A DNA stretch of 64,000 bases from NCBI GenBank assembly GCA_018894105.1, contig CM032127.1:7704223-7768222 (forward strand), written 5' to 3'. The translations under genes and the position numbers were made by a program. Shown piece by piece: positions 32,811 to 44,686 of this stretch (the first letter of the stretch is position 1; each line of letters begins with the position of its first letter). The notes beneath the pieces are model-generated. The model was not told where the DNA came from, ran no database searches, and worked only from the letters and a program-made list of their open reading frames with translations. This stretch comes from Jacaranda mimosifolia (lineage: Eukaryota > Streptophyta > Magnoliopsida > Lamiales > Bignoniaceae).

Positions 32811-34870
32811 TATTTACTAGCGGTTGTTGCACATGATTTCACTTGTATAAATATTGAATAATTTAAGTGGTCTGATTCTTCTAATATTTGAATGAAGGAT
32901 GAAATTGCGTGGAGTTGGGAGATACAGTTGTTGTAAGTATTTGTGGGAGTTGTTGGGCGATTTTTGTAAGTATTTATGCATTAGTTGATTTTATAAAAAG
33001 TACCAATGTGATCTTATTATTAGAACATTTATAAAAGAGAATTCACCGGATAAATTTTGGGTATTAATAAACTTGATATTCAAACTACTCTCATGTCTCG
33101 AATTCTCTATTTTACCCTTTAAATTGAATTGTTTATTTTCATTGTTGAAATAAGTTACTAGTATTGTTAATAAATTTCAAAAATAACTTTTATTTGTGAG
33201 ACAAAAATACATTCGCTTTTATAATAATATAGATAATAGCACCACTTGCTAAATACGAAAAAAGTGACTTGGCACCATTACAAATGGCCATGTTGGGGCC
33301 CATTAATGGCCAGATATTCAAATTATATTGGATTAAATCCAAATATGGCGGTCCAAGCCTAGCCCACAAAAACCATGTAGGTGGATAGCCCATAATAACG
33401 GCACTATTAATATATCTTGGCAACTCAAATCAATATTCATGAAATTAAATAAGTAATAAAAAATAAATTAGAATACAGGATCCATGCTGGCATTAAAAAC
33501 CCATAGGCTCAAGTGTAAATCTAAGATCAGGCCAAATTGATTTAACTACTGCAGGTAATATATTTTATGTTCATCTCATACATCTATCCCGAAATTACAA
33601 TTATTTAGAAAGAATCGCAGCAAGTAATCACTTGGGCTTTTGGCCCAATCATAATAGTTAAAATTGGGATTTGTCACGCTCTGGGCCTACGATTTCATCA
33701 GACATGAGAATTGCCTTAACCACACCAAGTGTACCCTGAAATTGGATTATAATCAACTTGTCCAAAAGGGATATTCAATGGATGCGCATGAATTCTTTAA
33801 TCAAAACTATATAGTAGTAACTCTTTCAATATTTAGTCCACATGGGATGGGTGATCACAATCACCCCTCATTCAGAATAGGACGTTTTTATCGCGGCGTG
33901 ATACAAATCCAAGATCAGTCACCAGATGTTGGGACTCTAAAGATGGCTCCTATAGGATCAAGAGGTGGCTCCCGTGTGTCTAGCACTTTGTTCTGTAGGT
34001 TCAAATGGTAGCTCCCACACACGTAGCACTTAGCTCCCAATATTTCGGCTGACTCCCACACATGTAGCACAAAATGCATGCTGAAATTGGATTATAATCA
34101 ATTTGCCCAAAGGAGATATGTAATGGAAGCATATGAATTCTTTGGTCAAAGCTTATATACTAGTCATTCTTTCAATATTTAGTCCATATGGAATGGCGTA
34201 TTACAGGCTCATTCAATTACGAATAGCTTCCTTCTTTATTTTGTTTTAATAAAGTATTTTTATTATCAACCCATTATGAACTTTTGAGCGGAGCATCATT
34301 TATGCAAAAGTGATTACTGCATAATGTCACAAAATTACTATGAACTAGAGTGTCAATTAGAAAAAGTATTATTTAGAGAAAAAAGGAAAAGCAAAGATAT
34401 AACCAAACTCATATTCTCAGGCCACAGCATCTCCTATGAGAGCCTTCTACAGAACTCTAATGCAGATCAAACTTTAACATAACAAACCAACCACATCAAT
34501 GGAACCACCAAAGTATCATAGAGAAAATGCTTCCACCAATCAAGCATGTAAAGTCCAAACGTAATACAACAGGCGTAGATTTTATGTCTGTCTAATTTAT
34601 TTCTCTAACAAAAATGAAAATAACATTGACAATTGAGGAAAACGAAAGTAAACTTAGAAAAGGTGAAAAATATAACAGACTCTTGGATCAGAACAGAAAC
34701 TTGCCGAGATGAGTTGAGTCCAGAAGGAATTTAAGCTAGCAGGCCATGATAGCATGGAATTTTCAAGCAACTAATAGAACGAAGATGGAGAAAATGGGAA
34801 AGACAAGCATTAGAGACATGAAAACTACTGTTCTCAATGCTCTCTCTTTCTTGTGCTCCTTATGCATTAT
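32811..34870. other. Gene-poor stretch with an internal duplication
   Basis: No supported gene. Segments 33735-33850 and 34080-34200 are diverged copies of each other (shared GAAATTGGATTATAATCAA and TCTTTCAATATTTAGTCCA), about 345 bp apart, probably an eroded transposon. Frames such as 33664-34011 lie inside this repeat and look accidental. 34270-34870 may include the 3' region of the gene at 34.9 kb. Confidence 0.5.
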
Positions 34871-35225
34871 CTAGTATATATTAGGGTACAGATACTGATA
34901 GAGATACAGCATTTTATCCTCCAGGACGTCCAATGACTTCTTATACATGTTCGCCACTATGAGTAATGCACTAAAACTGAAAATCGCACCACTGACTAAC
35001 AGAGAAAAGAGCATCCAAAAAATTTCGCATTGAAGTGAATCGGTGAGCATAGCATAGAGGATCACTCCCTTGGAAAAAAAAGTGGTAATTTCCCAGCCAA
35101 AAAATACTTGATGCAATCTCAAAAACCTCTTTCCATTTTCTTCGAATTGCTTTGCTTAAATCATTGAATGTTTCCACTGCCGCATTGTTTAGGCTTCCTC
35201 CGAGTTGGTTTGTTTCATTTTCCAT
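34871..35225 (-). pseudogene. Small membrane-protein gene broken by one frameshift
   Basis: The minus strand opens at ATG 35225-35223 with MENETNQLGGSLNNAAVETF and a basic segment KAIRRKWKEVFE. A hydrophobic stretch follows, then the frame is lost at a run of eight T (about 35073-35080). The neighbouring frame continues with a strongly hydrophobic span (LFSLLVSGAIFSFSALLIVA) and ends MYKKSLDVLEDK...PNIY. The two frames together would give one small protein with about two spans. The break could be a real lesion or a homopolymer sequencing error. I do not recognise the family. Confidence 0.65.
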
Positions 35226-35315
35226 GCTGGTTATTGATGCGGAAGATCGAAAGAAAAGTAAAGGAAGAAGAAGATGGAAAGAGCTTGATTCTGTTTCTCG
35301 AGAGCTCTGCAGTGT

Positions 35316-35322
35316 TTTTATA
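35316..35322 (-). promoter_or_regulatory. TATA box of the 34.9-kb gene
   Basis: TATAAAA on the minus strand lies about 90 bp before the ATG, a normal plant distance. The upstream purine/pyrimidine-rich tract (35335-35365) is typical of plant leaders or promoters. Confidence 0.5.
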
Positions 35323-35639
35323 CAAGTGGCCAAAAAAAGAAAAGAAAAGAAAAAAGAAAAACGTGATAGCAACTCTTTAAGTGAACAACATATATTGGCA
35401 ACTAACTAACCAAATAATTAAAACCCTAACTACCGTCATTAATTAGTTAACAGCAGAATTAATTGTCTAACAGAAGTGGAAACCCTAGAAAAATTAGATG
35501 ACTCAAAATTATTTCTTAATTACAATATTTTTCGGCCAGAACTTTAGTGTACTATCCCCTTTTCTAATTAATTTCATTGGCAATTGGCATCAATACTTTT
35601 CGGTCATATTTATCTAGCAATTTACTAATGCTTATTTTA

Positions 35640-36010
35640 CAACAATTACATCATCATTATATCTTGCATTATATTTGTTATTATATGGGGAGAATGTGTG
35701 GCTGAATTGTATGCTAGAAACTTATATAACTTAAAAATAAGATCTTATGAATTTATAAACAATTTTAATATAAAAATTATTTTTAAAATTGAGATCATTA
35801 TTTTATAAGTTGTAAAAATTTCTTAAATATAGAAATAGGTAGAAACTTGTAAGATACATTACTTTGCAACATACAGCAAAGGCTAGCAATTGCTTATAAA
35901 TTCATTTTATTTATTTGCGAAAATTACATGGCACCCGTGTGCAATAAATCTTGTATCTTTTTCTTAGATGCTTATTGATTTTAATAGTGTGCTCCAGAAA
36001 ATATTAAAAT
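35640..36010. repeat. Third, diverged copy of the membrane-locus 3' flank
   Basis: It is similar in order to 24745-24860 and 25130-25460: TTACAACAATTAC-TCAT, ATATTTG-TATTCATATG, the AACATAC-GCAA block and GATGCTTATTGATTTTAA. It is AT-rich and non-coding. Confidence 0.65.
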
Positions 36011-38679
36011 CTTGGAATGATAAAAATTTGCTATGAATACGAAACGTGATGTGGGTCAATATCTTGATCATGGCTAAACCCTTGCAGCCCAAACTTGAAT
36101 ATAACACAAGGCATCGTTGCTTGTGAATATCATGAGCCATTCTGCTAAGGCTTGATCACAAATGACCATGGATTATCATGAGATCAACTGATTCAGTAGT
36201 ACTGTTCTCATATTTGTATCTAGAGATGTCAAATAGGTGGGCTGAGCTAGGTGTTTTGAGGCGTTACAGGCTGGTCCTAGCCAGCTCTCGAGCTATTCAC
36301 GAGTCAGACCATGACAAACCAAAATTTTGAAAATTTAGCCCAACTCAGAACCAACCCACCATATAGGTGGGCTAGTTTCTATATGAACCGGGTTAGGTGG
36401 GCTAACTCACAGGCTATTTTTTTTTTTTTTTTTTTCTAATACTAAAATAAGTTTAAAAATTCCAAGTTTTTATATTTATATGATTCTTAATATTTTTTTC
36501 AACACTTGGCACTCCACATAGGAAAACCCCTAGGCTGAGATGACACTCTGATTCAATCTTAAATCTTAACCCATAAGACAGTCGATAGGCCCATAAGAAA
36601 ATTTTCAAAACTAATCAAGGCAGCAACATGCTTCAACTTAAACAGACCTCAACGAAAATACTAAATACACGTCATAAGTGATCCCTTAACATTCAACATA
36701 TCACATACATACTACAAAAAAAAATGGTTTCAGCAATCATTGTCATTAGCTGCTAAAAGTAATAAATGGTTGCTAAAACTTATAGTGACCAAAATAACGA
36801 TGGTCGCAGCTGGTCACAACAAAGTAGCTACTAAAAGTGCTCAGTGACGAGTTATTAACTTGGGCGCTGAAAATACATGTTTAGCAACCATCCAACAATG
36901 GTTAGTAAAGATGGAAAAATCAGCGACATATTTTTTACTCGCTAATGTAAAAGTTCGTTGTCACTATAATATTGACATGATTGTTGTAGGTACGCATACA
37001 ATGACCACATCTTTTTGTTGGTAAACATTGATTCTTTAGCAACCAAATCATTGGTTGCAATGACTTTTAGATAATTGCAATAGTCGTGTTATTTAATATG
37101 TTTTAGAGACCACATTGCAACTATAAAACACAATTGCTAAAGAGTATGTTTTAGCAACAAAATAATTGATTGTAATAATTTTAATATTGTCACAAGACTT
37201 ATTGCACTTTTTATGATTTAGTGACCAAAAGTGTAGCTACTTATCACTAATATATTACTTATTAGAAACTAACTGCCGATTGGAGAAATAATTTCAATTG
37301 ATTGCTAATGTGTATATTTTAGCAACCAAATTTTTAGCAAAAATAGCTTGAAATGATTGCTAATATGCACTTTTAAGCCAATTAATAATTGCCAAACAAT
37401 TTGAGTTGGAATAAATTTAGGATATATTATAAACCAAAATGGGATTACAAGTGAAGAGTACTGTGCTAAATAAAAATAAGGAAGTACTTACTTCCCTTAC
37501 AATATTTTCGAAATAAAGAAAAATTGTTAACTAATCTCTCCTAGAGGAAAATAAGAAAAAAGACAAAAAAAAGAAAAGACATTAAATTACATCATATTGC
37601 AACCCTCCTCAAGCACTTGCAAGAAACGCTGCAGAGACCAAGAACAAATCTCCATTCTTACAAACAAGCACTGCAAAACAAGCACTGTGTAGAAGCAAGC
37701 AAAATTAAAGTCCTAAGCCACACAATAAGCAAAGCAAGCAAATTGCATTACGACAAAGCAATCAAATCCTAAAATTTCCAAGCCCATGGCATAATCAGGT
37801 TCCAACTTTCATCAAATTCAAAATTGAATTGCTTATTAGATTATCAAATTGCTTCAAACTTTTTAGAGATTAACACAACCAACAACTGCAAAATGGGAAA
37901 AAGATCAATCACCAGCATCCACAAGAATTTAATGTAATCTCGTGTGCATTAGCATCAATGTTTCCGGAATTAACATCAAAAGGATCCCAACAACCAAACC
38001 AATTCAGTAGCAGAATGCATCCCATCCATGCAGCAACAAAATCTACAAATGCAACAAAATTCCAAAAAAGAGTTCAATAGCCTAGCTTCAGAAAATACAG
38101 AATAGAATAACATGGCAATAGAAAGATAATTCTAGACTGAGGTAATAGTTTCCCCAAAAAAAAAAAAAAAATTTGCAGTAATTGATTACTCTCAATACTA
38201 ATGGCCTTTAATCGCAAAAGAATTGATTAGTTGCTAAATACACTCATCAGGAGATCATTCAAGTTCATCAATATTATCTTAGCATTTGAACTGCCAACAT
38301 AAAGCCAAACCACAACACCACTCAAAATTTCAATACCAACAATCAATTCTAAGGTAGCAAGATTTAAGTTGCTATAGATGAAATTCCACACCAAAAAGAT
38401 ATACATGCTGTATATGTGTATATATACAGAATAATAGAACTGAGGAAATTTTATGAGACTAAAATACCCAACAACCTTCAATCTAACCTCGTGACGAACA
38501 GCCATTCCAACACTAAAATGAATGCAGAAACAAACCAACTTTGAGAACAATACGGATAACAAGATTCATGTCGGCCTCATTGATCAAAGGCCACATAAAA
38601 ACTTGAGCTTACGACTCAAAATAGAGAATTGATTGCTATACAAATATAATGAGAATACAAATGATAAAGAAAGTGATAC

Positions 38680-39009
38680 CTTAGGGTAAGATTCGATCCT
38701 CCATGCCATAGTTGAAATTGCCTGAACATATATTCTCAAATTTAGTACCATCAGAAAGAGTATCGCAATGTATAGAATATTTATTGAGAAAACAGAATAT
38801 TATGACCTGAGCACATCCAACTTTAAGAACATGAGTGATGCTTGCTTTCTTAGCACAATAAAGAACCTCCTACAACAATCAATGGCAGGTGAGACATGAA
38901 AATCAAAATTGTATTACGTCAAGATAAAAACAGCTACCTTACAAATGCTGCTGTCTTGAGTTGGAGAAGTTGGAAGTACAATAGTTTTACATCCAACAGC
39001 ATGAGCAGG
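38680..39009 (-). pseudogene. HDH: Captured histidinol dehydrogenase fragment, three consecutive exons
   Basis: Exons at 39009-38938, 38869-38807 and 38721-38680 are each bounded by AG and GT and all join in the same phase. They encode AHAVGCKTIVLPTSPTQDSS-ICK, EVLYCAKKASITHVLKVGCAQ and ISTMAWRIESYPK. This is the stretch of plant histidinol dehydrogenase around GCKTVVLATPP-QDG and EVLYCAKKAGVTH. The full enzyme makes L-histidine from histidinol in plastids. Only about 59 codons are present, and changes such as R for G in the MAWGTES block show decay. The piece has no start of its own and lies about 720 bp downstream of the RHD3 exons, same strand. Confidence 0.85.
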
Positions 39010-39729
39010 CTGGTGTGGAAAACAAATATCAATAGTTTTTACTATTATTCTTTTAATTTGAAATAAATATAAAATGAAGAAAATCAATAATTCCAGCATT
39101 CCTAGTTAAGAGTGCCCATTCAACAAATTTTTTTGAGAATTGCCACTTTTACTTAAAATACTTCAATTGGTTTTTGAAATCATGGACAATGCTACTTTTA
39201 CTTTTAAGTTAAACTTTTTGGGCTTGTTTTCCTGCATTTGGGGATATTTTTTCCAAACCCCCAAAAATTCCAAAATGTAGACACATTCCTCAATTTTTCT
39301 CCCAAAATATTACAATTTTTTACCCAAAAAGACCCTCACAATTCACTCAAAAAAACCCTACACTCTAAAAAGCACACCTACCCCCTCATTTTCTCACTCT
39401 ATGGAATAAAGACTACACACATGGAACGATATATAGTCAGCAGGCTGTGCCAAATTGATTGCTGAATAACATAGATAAAATCTCTAAAACAGACCCACAG
39501 TAAAGAGGATAAACTACAAAATACCAAATCAACATAATTAAGTCAATAAGAAGAAGTTTTATAACCCGAAAAGCTGTGTGGACTTCATAGCCCGCTCACT
39601 CCGATTGTCTTAGTGAACTGATACCATACTAAGTGGTTCGCCTCTGATCCCTAAGCGGAGCTCCAAAGTCTGGATTTCCTCCTAAAGCTAAAGTAAGGGC
39701 AAGGCCCGGTCGTTTCTCCCTTTCTGCAC

Positions 39730-41600
39730 CTCTCCTCTTTCTCTTCCATCAGTACCCTCTAAATCCATTACAAGAGTGGAAGGTTCAATGCCTATGCAGC
39801 GCGCCAAGCCGCCAAACATATACCTTTTGTTGTTTGAGACCTAATGAGATCCAGATGTTTAGTATTATCAAATAAGGAACAAAAAAGTAACAGCAGAGTC
39901 AAGAGGTGCATGCCTCCCCTTAAAAGCATCCATTTCTCTGAATTTAGTACCAAACAGGTGATTCAACAATGTACTCTTCCCAGTCAAAATCAGAACAAAT
40001 TTCAAAAAAATCAATTGATGGTAATTGGCAGCACTACTTAGCAATACAGGACAAATACCATAGTCCACATGATCATGAACAGGGTTCTTTAAGTTGCTAA
40101 AAAGAACAAAGTAAAAAAAGGGCTAAATTAGGTGTAAAAAACCCTTAGGCAAGCATGCCAAAATCCAGCATGTATGAAGCTGCTTGAACAAAAATGAAAG
40201 AGCAGGTCTGCAATCCAAAATTTTTACCACTACTCTGTGGGCCCACAAAGTAAAAAAAGGGTTAAATTAGGTGTAAAAAACTCTTAGGCAAGCATGCCAA
40301 AATCCAGCATGTATGAAGCTGCTTGAACAAAAATGAAAGAGCAGGTCTGCAATCCAAAATTTTTACCACTACTCTCTGGGCCCATGATGGCTACAACAGC
40401 ATAAGAAAGCCCACATTCGGCAAGATTAACTTCCTTCATGAAAGTTTCAGTTCCAGCCACATTGAAAGTACCATCCCCATCTTTGAGGTGAGTTGAACAA
40501 CAATGGTCTCTTTCATCTGGAAAAATAGAATAGCAGTTGTATTAGTATGAAGCATAGAAATAGCTTCTGCAGAATCATAATAAAATCTAGTTCATCAATC
40601 AGAGGTAACTTAAAGCACGATACAGTAGTCACAGGACATCATGAGGTGAAGAACATAAAAAAGAAAACAATTGGCCAACAAGAAAAAATATGAAAAACAA
40701 AAGCTGATAAAATAATCATACACTCCAGAACAAAGGAGCCCAACTGACAAAATAAATATTTAAGTGGCACCTGCTAACCCTTTTTGCCTCTAGTAGAAAA
40801 GCTCCTATAAAAATGGGAAATGCCACTGTACATTTTTTCAACATTTATATTGACAGCAACTTATCAAACAGATAGAACCCATCATACACACATGAAGTAA
40901 ATTAGTAAGAATAGGCTGAAATTCTTTCTCCACAAAGAGGGATGAATAACAAATAACAAATCTATGTCAAGCAGGAACTAGGTAGAGCAAATGATATTCC
41001 CTGTCCCACTTCTTTCCACCATTTATTGGATTTCAATATCCAATTATCTATACGAAAACATTCCAAGAAAATCAAAATTTGAATCCAATTGAATATCACA
41101 CATGAGCTCCAACCACATTAAAAATCTAGTCACGTGAAACATTTTTTAATCCAAAATACAACACTTGAACTCAATCATAGTCGTACAAAAAACCGAGCCT
41201 AATGGGTTGGGAAATAAATCAAATTAATTTAAACTGGAATGTAACACAAACAATAAACCAAATATGACCTATTTGAAGCCAAGTAACAGAAACTGAAAAG
41301 CAGTTAAGCACCTAAATATAACAAAAAGAGGCTACGTTATGTCGATATATTGATTGTTAAGCCCCAGATAATCATTGACAATCAATAAGGACAGATCATT
41401 CGATCAAGGGTTCCATTCAACATAAAAACTGAATAATTGGCTAAATCAAAATGGATCCGAAACGTACCCATGTGTGTGAGGAACGGGTGGAGTTCGATCG
41501 ACGGCGGTGGCTTTCCAGAGATTGGGAGATCGGAGAATCGGAGTGGAGAAGGAAGAAAATAACAGCTGAGGATCTCAAATTGGGGCTAAGGCTAATCCAT
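39730..41600 (-). pseudogene. RHD3: Captured RHD3/SEY1-type GTPase fragment: 5' leader and exons 1-4
   Basis: The full protein is an atlastin-like GTPase that fuses ER membranes. Exon 1 gives only ATG G (41471-41468) before GTACGT, with a leader-like region to about 41600. Exon 2 (40516-40367) encodes [17 protein letters not shown] and [18 protein letters not shown], the start of the P-loop. Exon 3 (39980-39914) gives [20 protein letters not shown]. Exon 4 (39840-39730) gives SQTTKGI, then [20 protein letters not shown]. Exon phases fit throughout. Lesions are a TG in place of the exon 3 acceptor AG, a GC donor after exon 3, and a short GGCTTGGC duplication in exon 4. A 139-bp tandem duplication copies the end of exon 2. 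The GTPase domain is incomplete. Confidence 0.88.
40107..40384. repeat. 139-bp tandem duplication at the exon 2/intron boundary of captured RHD3
   Basis: Units 40107-40245 and 40246-40384 are almost identical, each ending in the ACTACTCT-TGGGCCCA stretch that encodes the P-loop start plus the GT donor. The inner unit therefore duplicates a splice donor. Confidence 0.92.
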
Positions 41601-41639
41601 ACATATATTATACTGTATATATATATTTATCGCTTTTAC

Positions 41640-41894
41640 TGATTTTTTGAAATGAGGAATCTTTGGCACTTTCTCTTAAAAAAGGTTACAGTATAGTAAA
41701 CTAAATTAAAATACATTTTTTTATTTATTTGAGCTAGACTTCTATTTATAAAAATAAATATATATACATCAATATTTTAAATTATTCGAGCTCCATTCTA
41801 ATATTGAAGCATTTTCAAATATAATTTTCTTAAACTTATTAAAAACTCAAATAGCTTTAAATATTAACGTGTTTGATTTCACTCAAATAGCTAA

Positions 41895-41926
<32 letters not shown>

Positions 41927-43230
41927 AGATATACATATTATAAGTAAATTGGTTTTTCTTTGAGATTTGTTTAGAAATTAAGCTTCGATTTGTCATCCTT
42001 CTAATTTAGGTATGAGGCTTCAGAATATTTCATTTTCATATGTTAAGTTTATGTTGTTTTACCTACTAATTGTTATTTGTGTAATTTAAATATACTATAA
42101 TAAATATATAATAGGTTTAGGCTTAGCAAAACTTATCTCGACTAACATCAAACCATGTTAATTTGAAGTTATGAACTTAATTAAAATAAGTGCATTGTAC
42201 TTATCCTTATGTAAGAGTCCTGCCCAAGAAAAGTTTTGTAATAATTTATTTTCATATATATTTATCATTAAAGACAGCTTAATAAAATATAAAAATAAAA
42301 ACAAAGAATAAATATTGATAACATTTTTTTGTACTTGCTTGTTGAAATTCAACAACTACTATACTAAACATATGAGTTTATACACACTGTAATCTTTGTA
42401 CATATCAAATATAAATTTACTCTATCTTTTTAGATCATAAGTGAACGTTTGCAATATGAGATGTACTATGCTCTCATTGGCCCGAATAATAATGTCATTA
42501 GAAAGAAAATTTATCAGTGTATGACATATACAATTTTTTCAAAAAAAAATTACTTAGTTTTTTAATTAACTTTAGTTAAATATATATTTTGATTTCGAAA
42601 ATTGTTTTTTTTTTTTTTTTGGTTTTTTTGTTTTTATTGTTTAAATATATAATTGCTAAAAATTGTTGGAGAGAGGAATTTAATCTTGGTTTTGAAGTAA
42701 TTGGAGCTTAATCTTGTAGAAAATGGCAATCAAACTTGCATCCTTTGGCATTAGAAATTCTGCCACAAATTGTTGATACTAGGTTTTGGAACCAATTCCC
42801 ATCTGGGCGTTAATTACATGCTATAAATGTGCTGAATTTTGGAATCGAACTTGGGTCTGGAAGCAAGATGCAATTTGCTAAACATATTATGCTGAAATTC
42901 ATTTATTTATTTCTTTATTTTGTGGAATGGAACTCTGGTCAAATGTTCAATTTTTTATGCTAGAAGGAGGTCTCCATTATTGTTGAAATTTGCTGCATGA
43001 GGGAATCAAAATCTGGTAATTTGGAGCCTCACATCTACCTTGAGATTTCATTTAGGAGTTATACTTTAACACACAATCTATAGTATTTAACCATTTAATA
43101 AATTATTTTTTGTATATTTAAATTAATTTTTAAGCAAAATTTACATCAACATCAGTTTAACTCTTTAAACTCAATTTAAAGGTTTTGTTTTTGTGACATT
43201 TTTTCAAGAATTAATTAGAAATAGAGCACA
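41640..43230. other. AT-rich interior of the CACTA-like element
   Basis: No gene was seen. There is a TA microsatellite at 41898-41924 and a T run at 42606-42620. Confidence 0.5.
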
Positions 43231-43993
43231 TAGGATTAATATGAGTGCTCTTTTAGTAACCATGTAAAATTGCTTGTTGTAAATATTTTTCTTAGTGACC
43301 ATAAAATGTTGGTTACTATAACTTTATTTTTAGCAACCAAAAGAACCGGTTGTTAATCATTAGATTAAAAGACATACAATAACCATCCAACATTTTGTTG
43401 TTAAATTAGTCGCAATTAATGTTCATATTTAGCAACAATAAAAATTCTCGCTAAATACTCCAATTTTGGTTGCTTTACCTCTGCCTAAGGTTGGTCAAAT
43501 TATAGCAACCAGTTACAGTTACCAAATACCGGTTGGTCACAAAAGTACTTATGTAACTTGATTTCAACAACTAGATTATTTTTGGATGCTAAAATTATAT
43601 ATTTAGCAACCATTTTATCGTGGTTACTGAGAATTTGGTCACAACATCTCTAAGTCATAATATAATGCCCCTATGAACCCACAAACACATATAAACACCT
43701 ATTCTATTACAAAATGTTCACTAGTCCAAGGCTAAAGTCTGTGTCCATCATCTAATCTTGTTTGGGAAAAATCAAAATGATACAAGAGGATAAGTCCAAA
43801 GGACTTGGTGACGAAAAATCTCAATAATAAATCGAGAGGGATCTGCCGAGGAAGAAATAACTCAACATATCATAAATCAATAGTTAGAACATGAGCATAT
43901 CAAGATACAAGCATTAACAAGTTTAACAAGTAGGAATCTCTTCTTCCTTATTGCTCCTTGATCAGATTACAAATAGTAAGGATACAGTCAAAG

Positions 43994-44686
43994 TAGACCT
44001 GACAAATGGGTACCGCGGGTAACCCAATAATGGGTAAGAATTCGTTGAGTAAATTTACCCACGGGTAAAATTATTCATTTTTTATTGGGTAAGAGATGGT
44101 GGACCTATTATCTGTGACTATGGGTAATGGGTAACCCACGGATACCCACAATAAATTTTTATTTTTTTGTATTTAAAGAATTTTTTTTTTCAGTTTACAT
44201 AATATTATTTAAATATTACCTAAGCAAAATTAATAAAAGAAGCTACAAATTTCAAATATTATATTGAACAAATATTTTAAAGCATGTCAAATGTTTTAGT
44301 TTGAAAACTACAACTTAAATATTTAAACTTATATTAAATTTAAGTTATATTACATTTCGAAGTTTAAATTTAAATTTCATTATATGTCAAAAAAATTTTG
44401 AAGTAAAAGTTTAAACATACTTAAATATTGTTGATGTCATTAACAAAAAAAAGGTGTTACACCTCCCAAAATAGTTGCAAAAATTAGAGAAAAATTAAAA
44501 TAAAATATAAATGATTACTCACAGGTTACCCATGGGTACCCATCGATTCGGCCAAAAAAGGCAGGTAATTAGATGGCAGGTAAAATTACCCACATTTTAT
44601 TAGATAGAGAAAATGTGGCCCATTAGTCTCATTTTTTTGGGTACCCACAATTACCCGTGGGTTTAGGTAATTTTTTGTCTGGTCTA
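43994..44686. mobile_element. hAT-type non-autonomous element E, nested in the gypsy LTR
   Basis: It starts TAGACCTGACAAATGGG and ends TTTTTTGTCTGGTCTA, 693 bp. The octamer AGTCAAAG flanks it on both sides (43986-43993 and 44687-44694), a perfect target duplication, and the sister LTR (near 50770) has the empty site. Subterminal words GGGTAACCC, GGGTACCC and ACCCATGGG are repeated on both ends. Confidence 0.93.

Larger units (their letters stand above)
36710..43638. mobile_element. CACTA-like element carrying fragments of two host genes, 3' end lost
   Basis: The undisrupted LTR at 50188-52977 reads CATACATGG where this copy reads CATACATACTACAAAAAAAA, a CACTA-type terminus with the first C changed. 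Both subterminal zones (36720-37400 and 43230-43638) are crowded with AGCAACCA, TGGTTGCTA and AGTGACCA words in both orientations. The right terminal repeat is missing, together with about 35 bp of LTR, so the 3' junction was deleted. No transposase was found. The middle holds exons of an RHD3-type GTPase and of histidinol dehydrogenase, both on the minus strand. Confidence 0.75.

Noticed and set aside
38227..38562. 111-codon hydrophobic minus-strand frame inside the CACTA-like element
   Set aside because: It is rich in I, Y, F and L as expected from AT-rich DNA, shares no motif with the captured genes and lacks splice logic. A third captured fragment cannot be excluded, but nothing supports it.
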